Assembly (NCBI GenBank): GCA_951812395.1
Contig: CATOSD010000001.1
Span: 496,001 to 560,000, forward strand
Length of the DNA: 64,000 bases
Source: an uncultured Dehalococcoidia bacterium
Lineage (GTDB): Bacteria; Chloroflexota; Dehalococcoidia; Lucifugimonadales; CATOSD01
Reading direction: 5' to 3'
In this document: positions 35,020-43,041 of the stretch, in pieces
Numbering within the stretch: position 1 is the first letter of the stretch
Layout: every line of letters begins with the position of its first letter
Position numbers and translations under genes: made by a program
Notes under the pieces: generated by a model
Databases searched by the model: none
The model's input: only the letters and a program-made list of their open reading frames with translations
Told to the model about the DNA's origin: nothing

Positions 35020-36016
35020 GTTGGGACCCTCCTGTAGAACTGTACTGCGTTCAATACGGAGGACCGGAGATCTCTCCTCATGTTCTTAGTGAATAGCATC
35101 TCCCCGACACCTAACCCTGCTATCGTGTTTGCAACTTCCTGCACCCGCTGAGCGGCGCTAGGAACCATCGCACGTATATCAGAGTTGCTACGGATGTTTG
35201 TCTTGAAGAAGAACGAATTGCTGATGAATTCTCGATAGTCTGCGCCTGCTACACCTGCCAGGTCTGATACAGATTGGGTGGCCAACAAAACCGCCACGCC
35301 TTTTGATCTCCCCTCTCGAATAACTCGGGCTAGAGGGGAGGACCGCTGAGCGAGGTAGTGATGCGCCTCGTCAATGAAGATAACATGCCGCAGCTCTACG
35401 AATGACCCCCGTCTTGGAGTGTCAGGAAGGCGACGCATTTCGTCATACAGCCGGCTAATGAGCAAGAATGCAGCGGGCAGAGTGTCAGCGGCCAGTTCGT
35501 TTAATCGGACCACCAGGGAACTGTTCAACAGGGGAGAAACATTTTGCGCCGTGGGGGTCTCTTCAAATAACTGCAGCACCCTTAGCCTTGAGATCACCTC
35601 TGTGAGCCCGTCCTCTCGCCGTCCCCTTTCACTGTAATACCGTTCTAGGCGCTCTCCGAGGACTTCAAACCCAAACGCTTCAACGCCTTCGTCCTGTGAC
35701 ATCACATCAACCAAGACCTCCCGCAGTGCCAATCTTTGCTGAGAACCTAGTTGAGGGTAGAAACGGCTGATCAAGTCTGTTACACCCAGCGCATATTGCT
35801 CTCGATCAAAGGCTTGGGGCTTCTGAAAAGGGACGGCTGGTATTCGCGAAACACCAGGTACAACAATTCCGCATTGGACATGTTTGTCAAACATCTCTCT
35901 TGCGGCGCTGCCGTCTTCGGAGAGGTCTCCCTTGTAATCTAGGGATACTCTGAACAAGTCTGGTGTATTGTGGCATAGTAAAATGCCATACACAAAGCGG
36001 AGATGTTTGGGGAGCC

Positions 36017-36151
36017 TGTTTCAGATTACTAGGCGGACAACACACGGAGACCTCCGCCCCTGGGTTCCTGCTTACGCGGGAAGCAGGGTTAAGGGCGGGT
36101 TTCCGCTTGCGTGGGAAGGATGATTCCTCGCGCACCTAGTAATCTGAGACA
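36017..36151. repeat. Possible nested miniature element within the IS
   Basis: TGTTTCAGATTACTAGG (36017-36033) and the reverse complement of CCTAGTAATCTGAGACA (36135-36151) match at 16 of 17 positions and form terminal inverted repeats of a 135-bp unit. The interior holds two hairpins, TTCCTGCTTACGCGGGAAG and TTCCGCTTGCGTGGGAAG. It sits before the transposase start and may supply or block its promoter. It may also be native to this IS. Confidence 0.45.
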
Positions 36152-36176
36152 GCTTGATGTTTGGGGTGAAGGCACG

Positions 36177-37127
36177 ATGGACCAGCCAACATTTGCCGAC
36201 TTGGAGTACGAGAGCAAGAAGCGCAAGACCCGGCGGGAGATATTCCTTGAGCGCATGGACGGTCTGATCCCGTGGGAGCAGCTCGTAGAACGCATCCGCC
36301 CGTTCTATCCCAAGGCAGGCCGGGGCCGGCGACCTTATGAGTTATCTGTGATGCTGCGGATTCACTGTGTGCAGGCGTTCTACAACCTCAGTGATCCTGG
36401 CATGGAGGACATGCTCTACGAGGTCGAGTCGGTGAGACGGTTCGTAGGGTTGAGGCTATCGGGCCCGCTCCCGGACGAGACGACGATCCTGAACTTCCGC
36501 CATCTGCTGGAAGAGCACGAGTTGGGACAGGTTCTGTTCGAGGAGATCAACCGTCACCTGGAGTCCCGGGGGCTGCGACTTCGGGAGGGGACGATCGTGG
36601 ACGCGAGCATCATTGAGGCGCCATCGTCGACGAAGAATCGTGCAGGTGAGCGAGACCCTGAGATGCGTCAAACGAAGAAGGGGAATGAGTGGCGCTTCGG
36701 GATGAAGGTGCACATCGGTGCGGACGCTGAGACGGGAGTAGTACATAGCGTAACGACGACACCTGCGAACGTTCATGACGTGACGGAGGCTCACCGGCTA
36801 CTGCACGGTGGAGAGAATCGGGTGTGGGGCGATGCGGGGTATCAGGGAGTCGGCAAGCGATTGGAGAACCGCGAGTTGGATGTGGACTGGCAGGTAGCGC
36901 TGAGGCCCGGGAGACGTCGGCAACTGGAGCCGGGAAGCTATGAGGTGCTAGTGGAGAAGCGCAAGGCGTCGACCAGGGCGAAGGTGGAGCATCCGTTCCT
37001 GTACGTGAAGCGCCACTTTGGATACGCCAAGGTGCGTTACCGAGGGTTGGCAAAGAACACGCAACGACTGGCGTTGCTACTGGGAATGACGAACTTGATA
37101 AGGGCGGAGCGGTACTTCGCAGCCTGA
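36177..37127 (+). CDS. IS5-family transposase
   Basis: The 316-residue DDE transposase starts at the ATG at 36177 (MDQPTFADLEYESKKRKTRR). The N-terminal helix-turn-helix region (YELSVMLRIHCVQAFYNLSDPGMEDMLYE) is typical of IS5. The catalytic aspartates are in TIVDASIIEAPSS and WGDAGYQGV, with the glutamate region in KVEHPFLYVKRHFGYAKVRYRGLAKN. It appears intact, so the element may still be able to move. Confidence 0.93.
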   Translation: MDQPTFADLEYESKKRKTRREIFLERMDGLIPWEQLVERIRPFYPKAGRGRRPYELSVMLRIHCVQAFYNLSDPGMEDMLYEVESVRRFVGLRLSGPLPDETTILNFRHLLEEHELGQVLFEEINRHLESRGLRLREGTIVDASIIEAPSSTKNRAGERDPEMRQTKKGNEWRFGMKVHIGADAETGVVHSVTTTPANVHDVTEAHRLLHGGENRVWGDAGYQGVGKRLENRELDVDWQVALRPGRRRQLEPGSYEVLVEKRKASTRAKVEHPFLYVKRHFGYAKVRYRGLAKNTQRLALLLGMTNLIRAERYFAA

Positions 37128-37942
37128 CAAGGGCGGAGTGCGCCCAAGCTGGACAAACGAACGCAGATACGCCTTAGCAGAGCCGTTTCAGGACCACAAG
37201 ACCTCTATCGACACACCGTAGGAGGAAGAAATACCTCGGACAGCCCACTTACTGTCCATCACATACGAGATGACCTCAGTTGTTCAGAGGTTCCCTAGTA
37301 CAGTGAACGATAGATCAGGACTTTGAGCCCGTAGTTGATATAGAAGGTCTAGAGCAAACTGTGTCTTTCCCTGTCCACTCAGCCCAATTATGCACGCATG
37401 TGGATTCTCAACGATTGACGTATCTGTAAGCGGCCAAAATGAACTATCGCCTTTCTCGTCAACCCCCAAGTCCAGTTCTATACCGCCACCCCTCTCAGTG
37501 CTTGATCGCATCAGCCTGTCATTCGCTTCAAGTCCGGGCGGAATCTCCTCCATAAGGGCCGTATAGAAGTCGTTAAAATCTGTAGCTTGAATTGCGAGGT
37601 CGCCCACAATCGAAGAACCCAAGTGAATGTGGTACCAAACCTGCTCATACACCTCCTCTAGGTCGATTTGGCGTCCGGCTACGATCTGAACAATAGTAGG
37701 GAACAACAGTGTCGGTGTGGCATTAGAAGACATTTCAATAACACCCGGGAGACGGACAGGGTGCGCAGTGTCGGAGTCGATATCCTCAGGGCGAGCTTCT
37801 AGAAAGCCGTTCCTCCTCAGGCTCAGGATCGCAGCGACCCGATAGACAATGCCAATTGAGCCAAACTCCGGGAACTTCTGGAGCACAGCTTGCGCGTGGC
37901 TATGAGCCTTTGTTGACACCCTAATTCGGTCAGGCAACCTGT

Positions 37943-39883
37943 TCATTCGTCGAGATAACCGTCTCTTATCGTGGTGGTACCAGTATCCAAGTCCAAGTGG
38001 AGATGGTGTTTGGAAGCCAGAATGGGGGAAAGTTCATTGACTTCTTGCCTACCTACCTCCGTGTCCGTGGCTAGTACAATCACCTGCGGCCCGAGGTTGG
38101 GGAAGAAACGACGCAAGACATTCTCGCGGTGTTGTGCATCTAATCTAGCCAATGGCGTATCGATGACGGCGGGCACCTGTCTATTCGACAGCTCCACCAC
38201 ACTTGCGATCAGCGCAAAAGCCAAAATCTCCTTTTGACCGGCACTCTGTTCACCAGCTTGCATCTCTGTATCGCTGGTCGACAGCTTCAAGTCGACACTC
38301 TCGCGGTCGATTTCTATCGCGTCAATCAATCCGGGGGCGTTAGTGAAGTCGCGATACTTCGCATTGACAATTCGTTCCAACTCGCCAATCCTTGTGCTGC
38401 GATAGTCACTAACAAACACATCCAGTACTTCTCGGATTCTGCGGCACACCTCAATAGTGTCGCCAATTGCTCTATACCTAAGATTGTGGTCGGCCAATCT
38501 TGCCACGTCCAGCTCTAACCCTTCGGACTCGGCATCTAGGCGCTCTCTGTCTCGAGCAAGTGACTTCAGGGATTCCTCATGACGAGCTTGCGTGGTTCGC
38601 AGGCCCTCCATTTCTTCGTGTAATCTCTTCACATCCATGTCGAACAACTCAGCGCTTGGGAGGCTTGCTATCTCATGCCCAACCCTATCCAATTCTGAGT
38701 ACTTTAATTGCACTTGCTCTGGATGAGAGATTAATCTCTCTCTACCACTTTCGATTAAGTCAGCGAGACGCAGTAGGCCATCCCTTACGTAAGAGGGCAC
38801 ATCACCCTCGGAGTCGCCTCCGAGTGACTCCCTCAAGGCGGCTTCGACGCTCTCTGGAGAATCAGACCTTAGGGCCGCAGCGATCACACGTCGATTACGA
38901 AAGAGTAGATCGGCTAACTCTCTCAGATTGCCTGGAACAACACTATCTGTGCGCGGCGTGTTGTCGACGGCCGCAACGATCTCTGGCCAAAACAAAGAGG
39001 CCACCAGTTCGTTTGGGAGTAGTTCCGCCGTTGCATTCTCCAGCCTTTCTACGTCTCCCCTAAGTGACAACCTCTGCTGCTCCAAATCTCTTCGTTTTGA
39101 CTGCGTGACAGGGTCAAACAGTCCCTCCAATCGCGTTTCTTCTATTTGTAGTCTTGCGTACTGAGACTTGGCGTCTGCTGAAGCCCGACTAAGTTCTTGC
39201 TGTCTCCTTTCGATTGATCTCACCCGGACTTCGTTTTGGTCCAGCACTTCTTGCTTACTTAACAGGTCCTCGCCAACGTCGTGAGAACGGCGTTGCCCTC
39301 GCAAGTCCTGCTCGATCTTCCTTATGTCTTCTTCTAGTCGAATATATAGGTGGAGTCCCAGCAACCTTTCGATTGCATCTCTCACGCTCTCTGAAGCCTG
39401 ATCGATGTAGGTTTGTACTTGTTCCCCATCAAAAAGAAAGAGCCTCCTCGTCTCAAAAGGTATCAGGCTCCTCATGAAGGCCGCGATTTCATCCTCATCG
39501 GTAGAACTATCCCCACTATCCCGATTCTGGAGGAGGGAACTCAGCAAGACACTGTTTACACTGTACTCCGAAGGGCCAGGTCTCCTTACCCAATGCCGAC
39601 TGAGGAAGTAAGACTGTGACTCATGCTCGAACTCGATTTCAACCAACATCTCATTGTTACCTGGCTGACTGGAGGTTCGGGTAATGTCGCTTGCCTTTAG
39701 GATCGGATCCTCCTTCGTAGCAAACAGGCAAGCGTTTATTGACTCAAACAGCGTAGTCTTCCCCACACCATTGTACGCACTAACAAGATGAACTCGCTTG
39801 TTGCCTTGCGGTGGCGCGAAGTCCACGGTCTGTTTACCTGAGTAACGACGAACGTTCCTAAGGGAAATTCTTGTGAAGATCAC
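37943..39883 (-). CDS. DndD-like SMC-type ATPase
   Basis: The 646-residue protein has an N-terminal ABC/SMC half with Walker A LVSAYNGVGKTTLFESI and RRLFLFDGEQVQTYID. A long coiled coil follows (about residues 190-500, many Glu/Arg/Leu heptads). The C-terminal half has the signature EQSAGQKEILAFALIASV and Walker B VPAVIDTPLARLDAQHR. This matches DndD of phosphorothioation systems and Rad50-like relatives. No dndB, dndC or dndE homologue is present here, so the operon is not a standard Dnd system. It overlaps the upstream small gene (26 bp) and the HerA-like gene (4 bp). Confidence 0.85.
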   Translation of the reverse strand: MIFTRISLRNVRRYSGKQTVDFAPPQGNKRVHLVSAYNGVGKTTLFESINACLFATKEDPILKASDITRTSSQPGNNEMLVEIEFEHESQSYFLSRHWVRRPGPSEYSVNSVLLSSLLQNRDSGDSSTDEDEIAAFMRSLIPFETRRLFLFDGEQVQTYIDQASESVRDAIERLLGLHLYIRLEEDIRKIEQDLRGQRRSHDVGEDLLSKQEVLDQNEVRVRSIERRQQELSRASADAKSQYARLQIEETRLEGLFDPVTQSKRRDLEQQRLSLRGDVERLENATAELLPNELVASLFWPEIVAAVDNTPRTDSVVPGNLRELADLLFRNRRVIAAALRSDSPESVEAALRESLGGDSEGDVPSYVRDGLLRLADLIESGRERLISHPEQVQLKYSELDRVGHEIASLPSAELFDMDVKRLHEEMEGLRTTQARHEESLKSLARDRERLDAESEGLELDVARLADHNLRYRAIGDTIEVCRRIREVLDVFVSDYRSTRIGELERIVNAKYRDFTNAPGLIDAIEIDRESVDLKLSTSDTEMQAGEQSAGQKEILAFALIASVVELSNRQVPAVIDTPLARLDAQHRENVLRRFFPNLGPQVIVLATDTEVGRQEVNELSPILASKHHLHLDLDTGTTTIRDGYLDE

Positions 39884-40067
39884 TTCTCTTCTCCGTCATG
39901 TACTCCTCAATGCACCCCCTGAGCGCGGCAGACAGACCACGGCGCCTTAACCGACGCTCGTTGTCACGCTCAAGGTCCAGGAGTTCCTCAATCAGATCTG
40001 GGCTTACGTCAGTGCCGACGCATGCGGACTCCAAGAGTCTACGTTCAAGGTCAGTTGTATGTGCCAA
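39858..40067 (-). CDS. Small protein of DNA-modification-associated type, first gene of the island operon
   Basis: The segment TDLERRLLESACVGTDVSPDLIEELLDLERDNERRLRRRGLSAALRG resembles the short helical proteins annotated next to DndD-like genes as DNA modification system-associated small proteins. The start is set at a TTG (40067) because AAAGGAGA sits directly upstream and the resulting 69 residues match that family's size. An ATG at 40187 would give 109 residues but has no ribosome site. It overlaps the DndD-like start by 26 bases. Its likely role is as a partner of the ATPase; this is inferred from position. Confidence 0.65.
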   Translation of the reverse strand: MAHTTDLERRLLESACVGTDVSPDLIEELLDLERDNERRLRRRGLSAALRGCIEEYMTEKRSDLHKNFP

Positions 40068-40299
40068 TTTTTCTCCTTTCTTCTCGGTTGGCGTCACTTG
40101 AGCTAACTGAATCCACTGCCCGTCGTCTACGTCCTCAGCAGAGCTCTTTTCAGGTGGACAGAGTTCTCGTCTGCAAACTACCTGCATGATATTGCGGCTT
40201 CCAGCAACATTTATACCACCACTCAAGTGGATAAGACAACCAAGGTAGTGCGGCACGGGATGATTCCCAGCACGTCGGGTGTGCTCGAGGTAAACCTCG

Positions 40300-40506
40300 C
40301 CCGCCAGATAGCGTCCGCGAGCGCGCAGACGCTCGCCATCGGCAAGCCCGCCTTCTACCGGCAGATCGAGCTGCCCCGACCCGACGCCTACGACCTGGCG
40401 CAGAAGGTGATGGTGGACAACCTGCTCAAAGAGGACGCCCACGAGGGCATTTCCGCGTTCCTCGAGAAGCGGTCGCCCCAGTGGAATCACTGACGCGGCC
40501 CGCGTT
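40300..40506 (+). repeat. Right 207-bp direct repeat (duplicate 3' end of enoyl-CoA hydratase gene)
   Basis: This is a gene fragment: the last 62 codons of the enoyl-CoA hydratase and 13 bases after its stop, with one difference from 31461-31667. Just before it is the short palindrome CGAGGTAAACCTCG (40286-40299). Beyond 40506 the sequence is unlike that after the left copy. It marks the right boundary of the 8.6-kb island. Confidence 0.9.
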
Positions 40507-40559
40507 TCCCACACCGGCGCCGGCTGCCGCGACTTAGAGCTTATCCGACAACCAGGTCT

Positions 40560-40616
40560 TCACCCCAATCCTAACCTTCCCCCCGGTCTATACACCCCGT
40601 CAAGGGGGAAGGGACT
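40560..40616. repeat. Dispersed repeat family A, variant with a longer loop
   Basis: TCACCCCAATCCTAACC is followed by TTCCCCCC...GGGGGAAGGGA with an extra segment in the loop. It lies after the stop of the flavin monooxygenase gene, where it may serve as a terminator. The motif CTTATCCGA flanks it on both sides. Confidence 0.6.
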
Positions 40617-40630
40617 TATCCGATAGGCTC

Positions 40631-41764
40631 TTAGTCGGCAGCGGCGAAGCGCGGCATCACCTTCGTGGCGAACGTCTCCAGGTTCTTCAGCGTCTTGAGC
40701 AGCGGCATGCCCATGTGCGTAAAGCTGATGAGCAGGTAGTCCAGGTTGCACACCTCCTGTAGCTCCTGAATCTTTTCCACCACGTTCTCCGGCGAGCCCA
40801 CCAGCAGCGTGCGCGGTTCCAGGAAGTCCCAGTCCAGCTTCACGTCCGGCGCCAGCTCCTCGTCCGGGTTGGTGAAGACCTGCCTGCCGCGGAACGGATC
40901 GTTGAAGATGAACGCGGACATGATGCCCTCCTCCGCGTCCCGCCGCGCCTCCTCCATTGACGACGCCACGTAAGTCGAGCGCATCACCGCCTGGTCCTCG
41001 CCCAGCGCGAACGGTCTCCCCTCCCGCTCGCTCCTGGCCCGCGCGTAGATTTCCATTCGCTGCCTCATCCTGCGGGCCGGCGGCTGCCAGTAGCACGCCT
41101 TCAGCCCCAACTCGGCGGCGGCCGTCACCGACCGGTCGGTGGACACCGTCATCCAAAGCGGCGGGTGCGGCTTCTGGTGCGGTCTCGGCGTCACTCGCAG
41201 CCTCGTCACGCGTTCGCCGTCCTGCCAGTCTGGGTTGGACGGGTACATTGGGTGGGAAAACACCGTGTCGTCGACCGGAAAGCTGTAGTTGGACCCGCGA
41301 TACGAGAAATACTCGTTGGTCCAAATCTCCCGCACCACCTCGACCGTCTCCCTGAACAGCTCCCGGTTCTCCGTGTCCTTGCGCGGGTCCGCGTTAGGGT
41401 GGAACTGCGGTCCCTCGTACGGCCAGATGCCCCTGCCGAAGCCCACGTCCACGCGCCCGCCGGTCATGTTGTCCAGGATCGCCAGGTCCTCTGCGAGCCG
41501 TATCGGGTGCCACCACGGCGCGATGTTCGCCATCTGCCCGATGCGAATCCGGGACGTCCGCGCCGCCAGGTCCGCGCCGAGCAGAATCGGGTTCGGCAGG
41601 TCGCCGATTCCGTACGGTCCGAAGTGGTGCTCTCCCAGCCACATGGCCTCGAAGCCGAGCTCCTCGGCCAGGACGGTCTGCTCCCGCAGGTTGTCGATCA
41701 TCTGCTCGGCAGTGGTCGCCTCTCCGGCGGAACTCGCCACGGTGGTGAACGCCGCGAACCTCAT
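40631..41764 (-). CDS. Luciferase-like (LLM class) flavin-dependent monooxygenase
   Basis: The 377-residue protein has the bacterial luciferase TIM-barrel pattern: LAEELGFEAMWLGEHHFGPYG, LGADLAARTSRIRIGQMANIAPWWHPIRLAEDLAILDNMTGGRVDVGFGRG and the late LLVGSPENVVEKIQEL. The start is the ATG at 41764 (MRFAAFTTVAS) with GGGAGGT upstream. An open frame above it falls in repeat sequence. Members use FMNH2 or F420 and oxygen to oxidise diverse organics. Such genes are numerous in SAR202-type genomes. The substrate is unknown. Confidence 0.9.
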   Translation of the reverse strand: MRFAAFTTVASSAGEATTAEQMIDNLREQTVLAEELGFEAMWLGEHHFGPYGIGDLPNPILLGADLAARTSRIRIGQMANIAPWWHPIRLAEDLAILDNMTGGRVDVGFGRGIWPYEGPQFHPNADPRKDTENRELFRETVEVVREIWTNEYFSYRGSNYSFPVDDTVFSHPMYPSNPDWQDGERVTRLRVTPRPHQKPHPPLWMTVSTDRSVTAAAELGLKACYWQPPARRMRQRMEIYARARSEREGRPFALGEDQAVMRSTYVASSMEEARRDAEEGIMSAFIFNDPFRGRQVFTNPDEELAPDVKLDWDFLEPRTLLVGSPENVVEKIQELQEVCNLDYLLISFTHMGMPLLKTLKNLETFATKVMPRFAAAD

Positions 41765-41831
41765 GGTCGGGACCTCCCTTCTGCATAATTGTTCAGAGTC
41801 GGTGGCGAAGAGCTGTCCACGCGAACTGTTA

Positions 41832-41869
41832 GTCCCCTCTCCCAAGACTGGGAGAGGGTTAGGGTTGAG
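41832..41869. repeat. Dispersed palindromic repeat (CCCTCTCCCAAGACTGGGAGAGG)
   Basis: The stem CCTCTCCCA pairs with TGGGAGAGG around the loop AGAC, followed by GTTAGGGTTGAGA. It lies between the divergent monooxygenase and phosphotriesterase genes. It closely matches 27539-27571. Confidence 0.65.
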
Positions 41870-41956
41870 AGCGCACATCTCATCAAGCCTGAGCCCTTTG
41901 CGCCTTCAGACCGTCGTGTTACGCTTTGTCGCCACCATACTACAGGGAGATTCGCA

Positions 41957-43009
41957 ATGTCAGCAGGCGGGAATCGGGGCCTCGTCCAGACCGTTCTGGG
42001 GCCGGTGCACGCCTCGGAGCTTGGGGCCACCACCACCCACGAGCACCTCTACATCGACTTCTCCTTCATGTACCGCCCCGCGCAGGACGCGCCGCGCCCC
42101 GAGCTGGCGGACGCGCCCATCACGCTGGAGAACCTGGCCTGGATACGGCGCAACTACTACAGCAACCGCGCCAACCTGACGCTGCTGGACCTGGACACGC
42201 TCGTCGACGAGGTCGGCATTTTTCGGGAGGCCGGCGGCGGCGCGATAGTGGACGCGACCACAGCGCAGATCGGCCGCGATCCGTTTGCGCTGGCGCGGAT
42301 ATCACGCGAGTCCGGCGTCCACGTCGTCATGGGCGCGGGCTACTACGTGGCGGCGGTGCACCCGGAGGGCACGGGCGAGCGGAGTGTCGACGACCTGGCC
42401 CGGGAGATTGTCGCCGACGTCGTGGAGGGCGTGGCCGGCAGCGGCATAAGGGCAGGCATAATCGGCGAGGTCGGTTGCACCTGGCCTCTCGCGCCAACCG
42501 AGCGCAAGTCCCTGCTGGCGGCGGCGGTCGCGCAGCGGGAGACGGGCGCGGCGATTCTGGTGCATCCCGGACGCGACCCGGACGCGCCCCTGGAGATACT
42601 GGAGCTGCTCGCGTCCGGCGGAGCCGACCTGTCCCGCGTGATCATGGGACACCTGGACAGAACCGTGTTCGAGTTTGACGCGCTCCTGCGGATAGCCGCG
42701 TCGGGCTGCTACCTGGAGTGGGACCTGTTCGGCAACGAGGGATCTTACTATCCGCTTGCCGAAGTGGACATGCCCAGCGACGCCCAGCGGCTGGGCTTTA
42801 TCAAGCGCGCCGTTGACGCCGGCCACGCCGGCAGGGTCGTCATCGGCCAGGACATCTGCACCAAGCACCGGCTGACGCGCTACGGCGGGCACGGCTACGG
42901 CCACATCCTGGAGAACATAGTCCCCAAGATGCGACGCAAGGGCTTTTCGGAGAACGTGATCCATGCGATAACCGTGTCCAACCCGGCGGCGGTCCTGGCG
43001 CTGGCATAG
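41957..43009 (+). CDS. Phosphotriesterase-family metal-dependent hydrolase
   Basis: The 350-residue amidohydrolase-fold protein has the N-terminal metal motif TTTHEHLYIDF (HxH). Later ligands are expected in GIIGEVGCTWPLAP, GAAILVHPGRDPDAPLEIL, VIMGHLDRTVFEFD and GRVVIGQDICTKHRL. The start is the ATG at 41957 (MSAGGNRGLVQTVLGPVHAS), with AGGGAGA upstream. The bridging lysine of true phosphotriesterases is not present at the usual place: the strand reads EVGCTW. So lactonase or another esterase activity is as likely as paraoxonase activity. It stands divergent from the flavin monooxygenase. Confidence 0.88.
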   Translation: MSAGGNRGLVQTVLGPVHASELGATTTHEHLYIDFSFMYRPAQDAPRPELADAPITLENLAWIRRNYYSNRANLTLLDLDTLVDEVGIFREAGGGAIVDATTAQIGRDPFALARISRESGVHVVMGAGYYVAAVHPEGTGERSVDDLAREIVADVVEGVAGSGIRAGIIGEVGCTWPLAPTERKSLLAAAVAQRETGAAILVHPGRDPDAPLEILELLASGGADLSRVIMGHLDRTVFEFDALLRIAASGCYLEWDLFGNEGSYYPLAEVDMPSDAQRLGFIKRAVDAGHAGRVVIGQDICTKHRLTRYGGHGYGHILENIVPKMRRKGFSENVIHAITVSNPAAVLALA

Positions 43010-43041
43010 GCGCTGCCACTCGCCCGACTCCCGGCGCCGAC

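Larger units (their letters stand above)
35943..37294 (+). mobile_element. IS5-family insertion sequence, 1352 bp
   Basis: The left end GGATACTCTGAACAAG and the right end (reverse complement GGAACCTCTGAACAAC) form imperfect terminal inverted repeats like those of the IS5 group. The element is flanked by 4-bp direct repeats CTAG at 35939-35942 and 37295-37298, matching the YTAR target duplication of that group. One transposase gene is read rightward, opposite to the host operon. About 135 bp near the left end look like a smaller nested element. Confidence 0.9.
35016..37946 (-). pseudogene. HerA/FtsK-like ATPase gene split by an IS5-family element
   Basis: The N-terminal half (37946-37295) ends with the Walker A IIGLSGQGKTQFALDLL and ...DLSFTVL. 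The C-terminal half (35938-35016) resumes DYKGDLSED and contains Walker B HVIFIDEAHHYLA, then VAVLLATQSVSDLAG. Removing the IS and one CTAG copy joins 652 + 923 bases into one frame of exactly 525 codons, with VLDYKGD restored at the joint. The gene overlaps the DndD-like gene (4 bp) and the methyltransferase gene (4 bp). HerA-type ATPases act as DNA translocases in several defence systems. As it stands the protein is cut after Walker A and should be inactive. Confidence 0.9.
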
